Source: an uncultured Pseudomonadota bacterium (GTDB taxonomy: Bacteria > Pseudomonadota > Gammaproteobacteria > Steroidobacterales > Steroidobacteraceae). From it: DNA of 64,000 bases. The stretch is from contig CAISEB010000049.1 of NCBI GenBank assembly GCA_903884235.1, positions 1 to 64,000 on the forward strand, given 5' to 3'. The position numbers and the translations under genes were made by a program. Shown here piece by piece: positions 52,870 through 62,036 of this stretch. Under the pieces are notes generated by a model. It saw only the letters and a list, made by a program, of their open reading frames with translations, was not told where the DNA came from and made no database searches. The first letter of the stretch is position 1. The number at the start of each line of letters is the position of its first letter.

Positions 52870-54819
52870 TCAGGGCACGACCGGCAGGTCGACGTAGCTT
52901 GCGAATTTTCCGGAGCGATAGACCCGCTGGCGGGCGGCGACGTAGTCGGACGGCTTCGCGTAGAAGATGTTCTCGACGAAGGTCTGCGGATTGCGGTCAT
53001 ACAGCGGGAACCAGCTCGACTGGACCTGCACCATGATGCGGTGGCCCGGCAGGAACACGTGGTCCGCGTGCGGCAGCTTCAGGCTGTAGGCGATGACCTG
53101 GTTCGCAGGCACGGCTGATGGGCGCGAGGGATCATCGCGATAGCGGCCGCGCAGGATGTCCATCGCGACCGGCAGCTCATAGCCGCCGAGCTCCAGCTGG
53201 CCCGGCACGTCGTCGGGATAGACATCGATGAGTTTGACCACCCAGTCCGAATCGGTGCCGCTGGTCGCCGCATAGAGATGGGCAACCGGCTGCCCCGCGA
53301 TGCGCACCGGGGCCTTCAGGACCTCGCTCGTATACGACAGGACATCGGTGCGATCGCCCGCGAATCGCTGGTCGTCCACCAACCAGCGATCCCACGTGGA
53401 ATCATCGGAATAGGTCGGCCGGATCGGCCTCAGCCGATAGGTGACCGGCTTGCGGGGATCCGAGACGTACTCGTCGAATCCGACCGCCTCCGTGGGCGCC
53501 GAACCGAGCGAGAGCGTGCTTCGGGCCGCGAGATAGAGCTTGCGCGATTCATAGGGGCATCCCGTCGCGCAGGACTGCGGCCATCGATCGTAGCGACGCC
53601 ACTGGTTGGATCCGGTCTCGAAGACGGTGACCGGGGCGATGTCCGCCTTCGCGCCGCCGTCCTTCAGGCGCGCATCGAGGAAGGGCCGCAGGACATTGAG
53701 CCGGAACCAGCGCCCCGTATCGCCATCGAACTTGAAGGGTCCGAGACTCGACCCGTCGCCACCCCCGCCGCCGTGGCGCCAGGGTCCGATGACGAGGAAG
53801 TTCGTGTCGTTGCGCGTGTCCTTCGGCTCCGTCGCCGCATAGGTGGCGACCGCGCCGTAGATGTCCTCCTGGTCCCACTGGCTGTGGACATACAGCGTCG
53901 GGACGATGAGCGGCTGATCGGCCAGGATCTTGTCGAGGGCCTGGCTCTGCCAGTAGTCGTCATAGGCCGGGTGGCTGACGAGGCGCTTCCAGAACGGCAG
54001 CTGGTCCATGCCGATCGAGGTGCCGAACGCGCCGGCGGATCCGGCCTCGAGCCAAGTCTCGTAGGCATCGTAGCGGGCCGGCTTCCAGTCCTGGTCGGAG
54101 CTCTTGGCCGCGGTCTGCCAGTAGATGTAGTCGGCGTAGGTCTGCCGGAATGCACCGTTGTGGAACCAGTCGTCACCCATCCATGGATCGACCATGGGAT
54201 TGAACGGCACCGCCGCCTGCAGCGCGGGATGCGGATGCACGAGGCTCATCAGCACCGTGAAGCCGGCATAGCTCGTGCCCATGGTCGCGACCCGGCCATT
54301 CGACTCCGGCACGTTCTTCACGAGCCAGTCGATCGTGTCGTAGGCATCGGTGGCATGGTCCACGCCGCTGTCGTTCAGGGGCCCGGCCAACGGTCGGGTC
54401 ATGACGTAGCTGCCCTCGGACTTGTACTTCCCGCGCACGTCCTGGGAAACGATGATATAGCCGGCGTCGGCGAGCTCGCCGTACGCGGTGGGCAGTGCCA
54501 CGGCCGCGCGCGGACTCGGCGTCGACGCCACGAACTTGGCGGCGCTGTAGGGCGTGCGCTGCAGGATGATCGGCGCGTGGGTCGCGCCGTTCGGGATGAC
54601 GATGACGGTGTACAGCTTCGTCCCGTCCCGCATCGGGATCATGACCTCCCGCTTCTCGAAGTCGGCCTGCGTGCGACTGGCTTCGAACTTGTCCGGGATG
54701 TCGCCGGTGACGCTCGCCGGCGCCGAGGGCGCTGATTGTCCAGCCGCGAATCCAACGGAAACCCAGGCAGTCATGAATCCCGCGGCGACCCGGCCGTACA
54801 GGCGAATGGAGCTCGGCAT
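52870..54819 (-). CDS. CocE/NonD family hydrolase (X-Pro dipeptidyl-peptidase S15-like), secreted
   Basis: A 649-residue protein with GGAGGG before ATG 54819 and a signal peptide (VAAGFMTAWVSVGFAAGQSA). The alpha/beta-hydrolase part has MRDGTKLYTVI, YIIVSQDVRGKYKSEG with the oxyanion Tyr region, nucleophile MGTSYAGF, Asp in SQWDQEDIYG and His in GPWRHGG. A C-terminal jelly-roll domain follows (PVRIAGQPVAHLYAATSGTDSDWVVKLID). This plan is shared by cocaine esterase, alpha-amino-acid ester hydrolase and X-Pro dipeptidyl peptidase. In this neighbourhood a peptidase or amino-acid-ester role is more likely than an esterase role. Confidence 0.92.
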   Translation of the reverse strand: MPSSIRLYGRVAAGFMTAWVSVGFAAGQSAPSAPASVTGDIPDKFEASRTQADFEKREVMIPMRDGTKLYTVIVIPNGATHAPIILQRTPYSAAKFVASTPSPRAAVALPTAYGELADAGYIIVSQDVRGKYKSEGSYVMTRPLAGPLNDSGVDHATDAYDTIDWLVKNVPESNGRVATMGTSYAGFTVLMSLVHPHPALQAAVPFNPMVDPWMGDDWFHNGAFRQTYADYIYWQTAAKSSDQDWKPARYDAYETWLEAGSAGAFGTSIGMDQLPFWKRLVSHPAYDDYWQSQALDKILADQPLIVPTLYVHSQWDQEDIYGAVATYAATEPKDTRNDTNFLVIGPWRHGGGGGDGSSLGPFKFDGDTGRWFRLNVLRPFLDARLKDGGAKADIAPVTVFETGSNQWRRYDRWPQSCATGCPYESRKLYLAARSTLSLGSAPTEAVGFDEYVSDPRKPVTYRLRPIRPTYSDDSTWDRWLVDDQRFAGDRTDVLSYTSEVLKAPVRIAGQPVAHLYAATSGTDSDWVVKLIDVYPDDVPGQLELGGYELPVAMDILRGRYRDDPSRPSAVPANQVIAYSLKLPHADHVFLPGHRIMVQVQSSWFPLYDRNPQTFVENIFYAKPSDYVAARQRVYRSGKFASYVDLPVVP

Positions 54820-55017
54820 CACGTCCCTCCTGGCGTCATCCCCCGGATCTTCCCTGTCCGAGCCGCGGCAACCCGACGTCGGCGGCACCGCAACACGGCG
54901 CGTCGCCGGCCGCGCCGATCGGACATCCGATCTTAGTCGAGGTCGAATCGGAACGTACACCGGCTGCCGCCGCCGGCATCACCGCGGCGACGGACGGGTC
55001 GACTCCAGGACGGGGAC

Positions 55018-55497
55018 GTGTCCACGAGCGCGGCCGCCCGCAACGCAGCCCGGCGCCGGGATGGCGGATTTGACGCTGCCCCAGATGGGCGTTACAGTAC
55101 CCGTGAGACACGCTTCAACTTCGCACTGAAGCGCGGTGAGCCGATCATCGGGCAGGTCGTCCGTGCCGCGACCGGCGCCATCCTGCGCGGCGAATACCGG
55201 CCCGGGCAGCCCTTCCCGTCCGTCCGCGCCATCGCGGCAGGCCTCAAGATCCATCCCAACGCCGCGCTCAAGGCCGTCCAGATCCTGATCGAGGAGCGAT
55301 GGCTCGAGTCACGCCCCGGCACCGGGACCCTCGTGTCCCACAGTCCACGGACTCCGGGCGCTGCGGCGCGCGCGGCGGTGCGCGACGAAATCGACCACCT
55401 CGTCGTGCTCGCCCGCGGACAGGGCATGGCGCTCGATGCGGTGGTCGGCGGCGTTCGAACGCGCTGGGCGGACTACGACCCAATCCACACGGAGTGA
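55018..55497 (+). CDS. GntR-family regulator, YtrA type
   Basis: A 159-residue protein with a GntR winged helix at about 38-108 (PIIGQVVRAATGAILRGEYRPGQPFPSVRAIAAGLKIHPNAALKAVQILIEE then RPGTGTLVS) and a short C-terminal dimer helix, as in YtrA. The only standard in-frame start is GTG 55018, which leaves a 32-residue Ala/Arg-rich extension before the usual N-terminus. A promoter-like sequence lies inside this extension, so translation may begin later at a non-standard codon. It is 6 bases upstream of the ABC genes and is their probable repressor. Confidence 0.85.
   Translation: MSTSAAARNAARRRDGGFDAAPDGRYSTRETRFNFALKRGEPIIGQVVRAATGAILRGEYRPGQPFPSVRAIAAGLKIHPNAALKAVQILIEERWLESRPGTGTLVSHSPRTPGAAARAAVRDEIDHLVVLARGQGMALDAVVGGVRTRWADYDPIHTE
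55070..55098 (+). promoter_or_regulatory. Candidate promoter inside the GntR reading frame
   Basis: TTGACG (55070-55075), exactly 17 bases, then TACAGT (55093-55098): a good sigma-70 match within the first codons of the annotated GntR frame. If used, the RNA would begin near 55105, just before the codons of the family N-terminus, so the mapped start of the protein would need to be revised. Confidence 0.45.
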
Positions 55498-55503
55498 CCG
55501 CGC

Positions 55504-56403
55504 GTGATCATCGAGACCCATGGACTGGGCAAGTCGTTCAAAGGCCACCGTGCACTCCAGGGAGTCTCGCTCGCGGTGCCCGAAGGCGGCATCTACGCGC
55601 TGATCGGCCCGAACGGCGCGGGCAAGACGACGATCATCAAGACGATCGTCAACATCGTGCGCCCGACGATCGGCTCCGCGACCGTGCTCGGCGTCGATTC
55701 CCGCACGCTCTCGCCGACCGAGCTAAGCCAGATCGGCTACGTCTCCGAGAACCAGCAACTGCCGGCGCGCCTGCGGGTGGATGCGTTCCTCGACTACCTG
55801 CGGCCGTTCTACCCGACGTGGGATCGCGGCTTGGAGCAGGCGATCCTGCGCGACTTTGGACTGAAGGGCGACGCCCGGATCGGCGAGCTCTCGCACGGCA
55901 CGCGCGTCAAGGTCGCCCTGACCTGCGCCCTCAGCTACCGGCCGCGACTCCTCGTGATGGACGAGCCGTTCGGCGGCCTCGATCCGCTCGTCCGGGACGA
56001 ACTGCTTGAGAAGCTGCTCGACCAGGCCGGCGAGATGACGGTGTTCGTCTCCTCCCATGAGCTCGACGACATCGAGGCGAGCACGACCTACGTTGGCTAC
56101 CTCGAGAACGGCGAACTCAAGCTGCAGGACGACCTCGCTGCCCTCAGTGCCCGCGTGCGGCGCGTCCGCGTGACGGTCCGCGGCACAGCCATGGCACCGG
56201 CGCATCCGCCGGCCCATTGGCTCGACATCACCCTGGAGCGCAGCGTGCTCGGCTTCGTCGACATCGCCTTCGCGGACGACAGGCTGCGGGCCGCGCTCGC
56301 CGGAGTCGCGGGCATCGAATCCGTCGACGTCGAGCCGGTTGCGCTGCGATCGATCTTTACGGCCCTCGCCCGCGCCGGCCGGCGCAATGCAGACGCCGCG
56401 TGA
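55504..56403 (+). CDS. ABC transporter ATP-binding protein (YtrB-like)
   Basis: A 299-residue ATPase starting at GTG 55504. It has Walker A GPNGAGKTT (about 35-43), a Q-loop in VSENQQLP, Walker B LLVMDEPFGGLD and an H-loop in VSSHELDD. The ABC signature is the variant LSHGTRVKVAL instead of LSGGQ, as often seen in GntR(YtrA)-linked ABC-2 exporters. A C-terminal ~80-residue extension follows. The permease gene starts within its stop codon (GTGA). Confidence 0.92.
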   Translation: MIIETHGLGKSFKGHRALQGVSLAVPEGGIYALIGPNGAGKTTIIKTIVNIVRPTIGSATVLGVDSRTLSPTELSQIGYVSENQQLPARLRVDAFLDYLRPFYPTWDRGLEQAILRDFGLKGDARIGELSHGTRVKVALTCALSYRPRLLVMDEPFGGLDPLVRDELLEKLLDQAGEMTVFVSSHELDDIEASTTYVGYLENGELKLQDDLAALSARVRRVRVTVRGTAMAPAHPPAHWLDITLERSVLGFVDIAFADDRLRAALAGVAGIESVDVEPVALRSIFTALARAGRRNADAA

Positions 56404-58463
56404 TCCGCCACATCGTGCGCAAGGACCTGAAGCTGCTGTGGCCGCTCGCCGCCGCCGTGGCCGCGCTGCAGATCATCACGACCGTGCTCTTGATGGTCCC
56501 CGGACCGCTCCAGCGCGCGGCAAGCATCGATAGCGGCGAGTACGGCTGGGTCTCGAACGGGCTGATGCCGTTGGTGTGCCTGCTCGGACTCATCTTCCTG
56601 GTGCTCACCGTCATCCACCAGGACCGGTTCCCCGGCACCGACCAGGACTGGCTGGTCCGACCGATCGCACGCCGCACGCTCGTGCTCGCGAAAGTCGCCT
56701 TCATCTGCATCGCGGGCCTGATGCCGATCTTTGCCTGCGACGTGGCGACGGGCCTGCTCGAACGCCTGCCGCCGGGTGCCGTGATCGAGGCGAGCGCCGC
56801 GCGCAGCCTGCTTTTGTTCGGGATCGTGGTGCTGCCCACCGCCCTGCTCGGCGTCGTGACCCGCAACCTCGCTGACGCGCTCGTGCTCGCCGTGATCATC
56901 CTGGTCGTGGTCGTGCTCGGATCCATCGCTGCTTCCGAACTGAAGTTCACACCACAACTGCTGAGTACGAGCCACGGCTGGATCATCCAACTCGCGCTGG
57001 TTTTCGCCTATGTCATCGTCGTCCCGGCGCTCGTTGCCCTACAATTCATCTGGCGCAGCACGAATGTCGTGCGCTGGCTCGTCATCGCGGTGCTGGCGCT
57101 CTCGCCGCTCGTGCTGCTGCTGCCGTATCGGCTGGCGCTCGTTGCCCAACAGTTTGCAAGCCTCGGCAGCGGAACCCCGTTCCTGTCATTCACCGCGGAT
57201 CCCAAGGACCCGGGCCAGCTGTCGTGGGACGACGAGAAAGGCGGACGTCACCTGCTTTCGGAGCCGATGGCAAGAATCGGGATCCCGATCCAGGCGACGC
57301 TCGAGGCGGGGCTCGATGGCTGGCGGATCGATCACCTGACCTATCGAATCGTGTCGCCTGACCGCGGCGTCCTCTACCAGGACGACGATCTGGCATTTGG
57401 CAGCTACCAGTTGCCGGTCGTTGACGGGCAGAACGACGCAGTCGCGAAGGCGCACGCGTTCCTGCCGGTCAGGATCGTCAAGGACGCCATCGCGCGGCAC
57501 GGGACCCTGGAGTTCACGCTCTGGCTGACGGCGTTCCAGCGCAGTTACCGGGGGCCCACGGCGACGCTGGACGGCGCGGCGCTCGATGCCTCGAGCCGCT
57601 GCCGTCGCCTCAGCGACCGGAGCGACGCCGGAACGAAGTGCACGTCGACGCACCCCATCGCCGCGTGCACGTACGTCGCAGATGACCTGGGCCGCCACCT
57701 CGAAGCATCCTGGCGGGGCAACAACTGCCGCCAGTTCCTCTACGCGCCGATGCCGATGTCCCTGTGGCGGGACCCCTACTTCACCGCCGACTATCCGGGC
57801 GCCTCGAGCACCGCGCGTCCGGATGGAATGAGCGCAGAGCGACAGTGGCTGGTGGTCAACTTCGTGCCGCGGGCCCACGCCGTGCGCGCCCTGAAGGTGG
57901 CGCTCGACGGCATGATTCCGAAGATCAACCCGGTTGCTGTCCATTCGAAGGACGGACACGGATCCGAGGCGCGCTTCGGCAATCCGTCGGCACCGGTCGC
58001 GGACCGTCAGGGCATGATCTACGTCGTGGACCGGGCCGAGAACGTCCTGAGGCGCATCACGCCCGCAGGCGAGGTGACGACGCTGGCCGGCGTTGCCGGC
58101 GAATGCGGGCGTACGGACGGCCGCGGCGCACAGGCCCGGTTTTGCCATCCGCTCGGACTCACGATCGATGCGACGGGCACCCTGTACGTCGTCGACGCCG
58201 GCAACTTGCTCATTCGACAGGTGTCGCCGACCGGTGACGTCGCGACCGTGGTCAAGATCGCCAATCCATCGACGACCCCCTATCCGGAGGAATGGCTGCA
58301 CGATGGCGAGGTCACCCGCGCGCCGGACGGCTCGACCTACATCGTCGCTCAACCTCATAGCCCGGGCGGCATCGTCGTGAGAATCGGGCCGGACGGCGCC
58401 GTCACCAAGGTAGCCGGCTACTACGACCCAAGACCCCCGCAACGACCCGGCGACTCATTTTGA
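56400..58463 (+). CDS. ABC-2-type permease fused to an NHL-type beta propeller
   Basis: A 687-residue protein starting at GTG 56400. Residues 1-245 hold about six to seven membrane helices (LLWPLAAAVAALQIITTVLLM, LMPLVCLLGLIFLVLTVIH, LLFGIVVLPTALLGVVT, and others) of an ABC-2-like exporter permease. Residues ~245-510 are a soluble, probably extracytoplasmic region with several Cys. From ~520 there are NHL/SMP-30-like propeller blades (APVADRQGMIYVVDRAENVLRRI, LGLTIDATGTLYVVDAGNLLIRQV, a third after DGSTYIV). Only three to four blades are present, so a full propeller may need dimerisation. Fusion of a permease to NHL repeats is unusual. The transported substrate is unknown. Confidence 0.8.
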   Translation: MIRHIVRKDLKLLWPLAAAVAALQIITTVLLMVPGPLQRAASIDSGEYGWVSNGLMPLVCLLGLIFLVLTVIHQDRFPGTDQDWLVRPIARRTLVLAKVAFICIAGLMPIFACDVATGLLERLPPGAVIEASAARSLLLFGIVVLPTALLGVVTRNLADALVLAVIILVVVVLGSIAASELKFTPQLLSTSHGWIIQLALVFAYVIVVPALVALQFIWRSTNVVRWLVIAVLALSPLVLLLPYRLALVAQQFASLGSGTPFLSFTADPKDPGQLSWDDEKGGRHLLSEPMARIGIPIQATLEAGLDGWRIDHLTYRIVSPDRGVLYQDDDLAFGSYQLPVVDGQNDAVAKAHAFLPVRIVKDAIARHGTLEFTLWLTAFQRSYRGPTATLDGAALDASSRCRRLSDRSDAGTKCTSTHPIAACTYVADDLGRHLEASWRGNNCRQFLYAPMPMSLWRDPYFTADYPGASSTARPDGMSAERQWLVVNFVPRAHAVRALKVALDGMIPKINPVAVHSKDGHGSEARFGNPSAPVADRQGMIYVVDRAENVLRRITPAGEVTTLAGVAGECGRTDGRGAQARFCHPLGLTIDATGTLYVVDAGNLLIRQVSPTGDVATVVKIANPSTTPYPEEWLHDGEVTRAPDGSTYIVAQPHSPGGIVVRIGPDGAVTKVAGYYDPRPPQRPGDSF

Positions 58464-58613
58464 TCCCATAGAAGCCGCCCCGGGCCATTCACCCGCGCTT
58501 GCTCGACGGGCCGGAGACGCGCTCATGCCCGTCCGCGCCCGGACACCTCAGACCGCGGCAATCCCGCCCCCCATCTAGGACCCGGACCGACGGCAAGACA
58601 CCCATCGGGAGCA

Positions 58614-59381
58614 TCAGAGCCTCTGGCGGATCCGGTCAGGCAGCAGTGCCTTGTAGCGACGACTCAACGTCAGCACCTGGCCGTCACGCAGCACCAGCTC
58701 GTAGTCGCCATGGAACAGCGGCCGCAGCTCCACGATGAATCCCATCCTGACCACGTGCGAGCGATGCACGCGCAGGAACTCGCCCGCATCGAGCTGAGCG
58801 ACGAAGTTGGCGAGGGTTTCGCGCACCAGGTGCACCTTACCGCCCGCCTGGACCTCGACATAGTTGCCGGCGGCCGAGACTTTCTCGATCGACTCCGAGT
58901 CGATGAAGAAGGCCCGGTCGCCATCGCGGACGAGGATGCGACTGGTCGCCGGCGGTCGCCCCGGCAACGCCGCCAGCAGCCGGCGAATCCGCTCATCCAC
59001 GTCGCCGCGGTCGGGTTTCAGGAGCGCCGCACGCGTCCGCTCGATGCTGTGCCTGAAACGCTCCCGGTCGAAGGGCTTCAGAAGGTAGTCGATCGCCTGC
59101 ACCTCGAACGCCCGGACGGCGTGCTCGGAATAGGCCGTCGTGAAGACGATCAGCGGCGACGCCTGGCCGCGCAGTCCATCGATCACCTCGAAGCCGCTGC
59201 GCGCACCGAGCTGCACGTCGAGGTAGAGCACGTCCGGCGTTGCCGTCGAGGCGAGCGCGATCGCCTCCTCGACCGAGGCCGCCTCCCCCACCAGCCGGAA
59301 GTCATCGATCTCGTCCAGGAAGCGCGCCAGCTTCGCGCGCGCCGGGGGCTCATCGTCCACGATGACGGCGGTATGGCTCAT
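58614..59381 (-). CDS. LytTR-type response regulator
   Basis: A 255-residue regulator. The receiver domain (1-120) has Asp9/Asp10, phospho-acceptor Asp55 (VLYLDVQLG), the Thr/Lys pair in VFTTAYSE and YLLKPFD. The C-terminal LytTR DNA-binding domain (~150-250) has KVSAAGNYVEVQ, FLRVHRSHVV and LTLSRRYKALL. Its ATG overlaps the stop of the kinase gene (ATGA), so the two form a coupled two-component pair of the LytS/AlgZ-AlgR kind. Confidence 0.94.
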   Translation of the reverse strand: MSHTAVIVDDEPPARAKLARFLDEIDDFRLVGEAASVEEAIALASTATPDVLYLDVQLGARSGFEVIDGLRGQASPLIVFTTAYSEHAVRAFEVQAIDYLLKPFDRERFRHSIERTRAALLKPDRGDVDERIRRLLAALPGRPPATSRILVRDGDRAFFIDSESIEKVSAAGNYVEVQAGGKVHLVRETLANFVAQLDAGEFLRVHRSHVVRMGFIVELRPLFHGDYELVLRDGQVLTLSRRYKALLPDRIRQRL

Positions 59382-60505
59382 CCTGCGGCCGGGAAGCTCA
59401 CCGTGACGATCGTGCCGCTCGGTTCGCGGCGTGCGAAGGCCAGGGTGTGATTGCCGGGGAACAGCAATTCGAGCCTGCGCGCGACATTCTGCAGTCCCGT
59501 GCCGGCCTTCGGCGGCAACTCCGCAAGACCGACGCCATCGTCGGAGATCGCGTAGCAGATCCGCTGTCCCGCGCGCCGGATCTCGACGTGAAGGCGGCCA
59601 CGACCGTCGCCGAGACCGTGCTTGAGCGCGTTCTCCGCGAGCGGCTGCAGCAGCAGCCGCGGCACGAGCGCACTCCCGAGCCCGTCCTCGACCTCGACTT
59701 CGAAGGACAGTTGACCGCGGAAGCGCTCCCCCATCATCGCGGCATAGTCCCGCAGCCAGCCGAGTTCCCGGTCGAGCGGAACGAGCATGTGCTGGTCCGT
59801 GTCGTAGGCGGCCCGCAGCAGGTCGCTGAGCTGGCTGATCATCCGGTCGGCCGCATCCACGTCCTCGTGCATGCGATTCGATATCGCATTCAGCGAATTG
59901 AAGAGGAAGTGCGGCTCGATCTGCGTGGTCAGGAAGCGAAGTCTCGCCTCGGCGAGTTCCGCGCCGAGCTCCGCAGCACGCAGCTCGCCGGCGCGGCGGA
60001 CCCTGAACTCCCGTAGCGCGAAGATGGCGGTCAGGATCACGACGTAGGTGATGACGTCCTTCTGCAGCTCGTAGAATCCGCCGATCAGGGCGTTGCCGTA
60101 GTCGTACGTCTGGCCAACGAGGGCATACGCGGCCTTGCGCAGCAGCACCATGCCGGTCGTGTGGACGGTCGAGAAGGCGACTGCGGCCGCGAGGTGTGCC
60201 CCGATGATTCGCTGGCGTGGGCGGCTGTCGAGGCGAAACCGCCGCTCGAATCGGACGACGGCGGGAATCAGCAATCCGATGACGAGGACGGAGCTCCACT
60301 CCCACACGAACGGCTTCCACGCGGCGAAATCGGCGCGCACCGCACGCAGTCCGATCAGCGCGTTGAGCCCCATGTAGGCGCCGAACAGCACCGCGAACAC
60401 GAGGTAGAGGGGCCATCCCAGGCGCAGCCACGACCTCGGGGTGCGCTCCGGGTGCACCTGCGCAGGCGCACTCGGCACCGCGGATGGGTCAGAGGGCATC
60501 GTCAC
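59378..60505 (-). CDS. LytS/AlgZ-type sensor histidine kinase
   Basis: A 375-residue inner-membrane kinase. Four membrane helices lie in residues ~30-165 (GWPLYLVFAVLFGAYMGLNAL, SVLVIGLLIPAVV, LAAAVAFSTVHTTGMVLL, DVITYVVILTAIFAL) with little periplasmic sequence. The His_kinase domain follows with phospho-acceptor His199 in TQIEPHFLFNSLNAI, then HATPase with LAENALKHGLG and ISDDGVGL. The signal is unknown. The acyltransferase gene just upstream (60548) may be part of the same transcript. Confidence 0.93.
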   Translation of the reverse strand: MTMPSDPSAVPSAPAQVHPERTPRSWLRLGWPLYLVFAVLFGAYMGLNALIGLRAVRADFAAWKPFVWEWSSVLVIGLLIPAVVRFERRFRLDSRPRQRIIGAHLAAAVAFSTVHTTGMVLLRKAAYALVGQTYDYGNALIGGFYELQKDVITYVVILTAIFALREFRVRRAGELRAAELGAELAEARLRFLTTQIEPHFLFNSLNAISNRMHEDVDAADRMISQLSDLLRAAYDTDQHMLVPLDRELGWLRDYAAMMGERFRGQLSFEVEVEDGLGSALVPRLLLQPLAENALKHGLGDGRGRLHVEIRRAGQRICYAISDDGVGLAELPPKAGTGLQNVARRLELLFPGNHTLAFARREPSGTIVTVSFPAAG

Positions 60506-60547
60506 TGCCGCCCCTTGCGTGGCTCTGGTACGCCCATGAATCGTACC

Positions 60548-61777
60548 CTAGTTGGTGTCCTGCGGTTGCGGCAGCGCCGCAGCCGCCAGGGCCGGCCGCG
60601 CCGCGCGTTCCCGGGCCAGGCCGAACAGCGGGCGCAGCAGTGCCACGCGACGGACGCCTTCGTAGCACAGGAAGCACACCGCGAAGGTCACGAGCGCCAG
60701 CAACAGCGCCTCGACGCCGGGATTCAGGTGCGCGGGCTTCAGGGCATGGGCGAGGACGACGATGACCGTCTGGTGGAGGATATAGACTGGGAAGATGGCG
60801 GTGGTGAGGTATCGTCGTGCAGCGCTGTCCCGGGCAAGGTGGCGACGCGCGAAGCCGAGGATGGCGACGATCGCCAGCCACTGCTCCGCCCCATAGACGA
60901 CGCGCTGGAAGGTCATGATGGCCTCGGGAGGCGGACTCGCGTCGTCGCTGTAGATGCCGAAATAGGCGCACAGGAACGCCCAGCCGACGATCGCGAACCC
61001 AAGCGCCGGCCATCGAGCGCGCTCGATCGCGTTCCACGGCGCCTCGGTGCCCGCCATCGCGAAGCCGGCGAGGAAGACAGGCAGGTAGAGCGCGTGGTTG
61101 TACCAGTCATCGACGAGCGCGTGGGTGGCCTCGAAGCGCCCGACCAGCGCGACCCGCACGATCGCGAGAAAGAGGATCGGCCAGAGCACGGCGCCCGCGC
61201 CCGCCAGGTGCCGTTCGGCGATCCGACGCGACCAGGGGATGGCCGCCGGCATGACTCGCACCACGACGTACAGCAGCAGCGTGTACACCCAGAGGTAGGC
61301 CACGAACCACAGGTGGTTCCAGGTCGGGACCAGCAGGCAATTCGTCCTGCGGCAGAAGCCGTGGTACCCGGTGATGTACAGGCGCCAGAACTCGGCGTAG
61401 CCGCCGGGATAGGCGATCTTCTCGACGACCTCCAGGTACGACTGCGGCGGGACGATCACGGCCATGCCGAAGACGAGGGGCAGGAGCAGCCGCGTCGAGC
61501 GCTGGCCCAGGAATCCGCGGACACCCTGCCGCGACAGCAGGTAACCCGTCGCGACACCGGAGACGAGAAACAGCAGCGACAGTCGCCACGGCGAGGTGAG
61601 CATCATCAGCGGCTCGAACGCGGACGAGGCGGACGGGCTCTTCACATGCCAGTCCCAGGTCACGTAGTACATGCCGACGTGGTAGAAGATCAGCAGTCCG
61701 AACGCCAGGATCCGGACCCAGTCGAGGTCGAAGCGCCGGTCTCCCAGCCGGCCACGCACCGACGTCTGGCTGCTCAT
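60548..61777 (-). CDS. Acyltransferase-3 family membrane protein
   Basis: A 409-residue protein with about ten membrane segments. The N-terminal RFDLDWVRILAFGLLIFYHVGMYY carries the conserved His (YH) of acyltransferase-3 (OafB/OpgC-like) proteins. SPWRLSLLFLVSGVATGYLL and the RSTRLLLPLVFGM segment are also typical. These enzymes move acyl groups onto extracytoplasmic sugars such as glucans or O-antigen. Its 3' end lies 42 bases before the kinase gene on the same strand, so co-transcription with the two-component pair is possible. Confidence 0.88.
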   Translation of the reverse strand: MSSQTSVRGRLGDRRFDLDWVRILAFGLLIFYHVGMYYVTWDWHVKSPSASSAFEPLMMLTSPWRLSLLFLVSGVATGYLLSRQGVRGFLGQRSTRLLLPLVFGMAVIVPPQSYLEVVEKIAYPGGYAEFWRLYITGYHGFCRRTNCLLVPTWNHLWFVAYLWVYTLLLYVVVRVMPAAIPWSRRIAERHLAGAGAVLWPILFLAIVRVALVGRFEATHALVDDWYNHALYLPVFLAGFAMAGTEAPWNAIERARWPALGFAIVGWAFLCAYFGIYSDDASPPPEAIMTFQRVVYGAEQWLAIVAILGFARRHLARDSAARRYLTTAIFPVYILHQTVIVVLAHALKPAHLNPGVEALLLALVTFAVCFLCYEGVRRVALLRPLFGLARERAARPALAAAALPQPQDTN

Positions 61778-62036
61778 GTCGCCCCCTTGAGGATTGAATG
61801 GGGCCAGCTTTGCGCGAGGCCCGGCGCCCCGCCATGACTTTGGGTCGAGCGGGACTCGCTGCGGGACCAGCGGCTTGGGCGCCTCTGCGAGACATCGGGA
61901 TCCCTGATTGCGGCGCCCTGCGATGCGCGCACGGACCGGGTATCACCGGGCGTCGCGGGAGGTCACCGACGCCAGATGTTCGTCGATGGGGCGGGTCGAT
62001 GGCACCCGGCCCCGCCGGCTCGGCTGCGACACGGGC

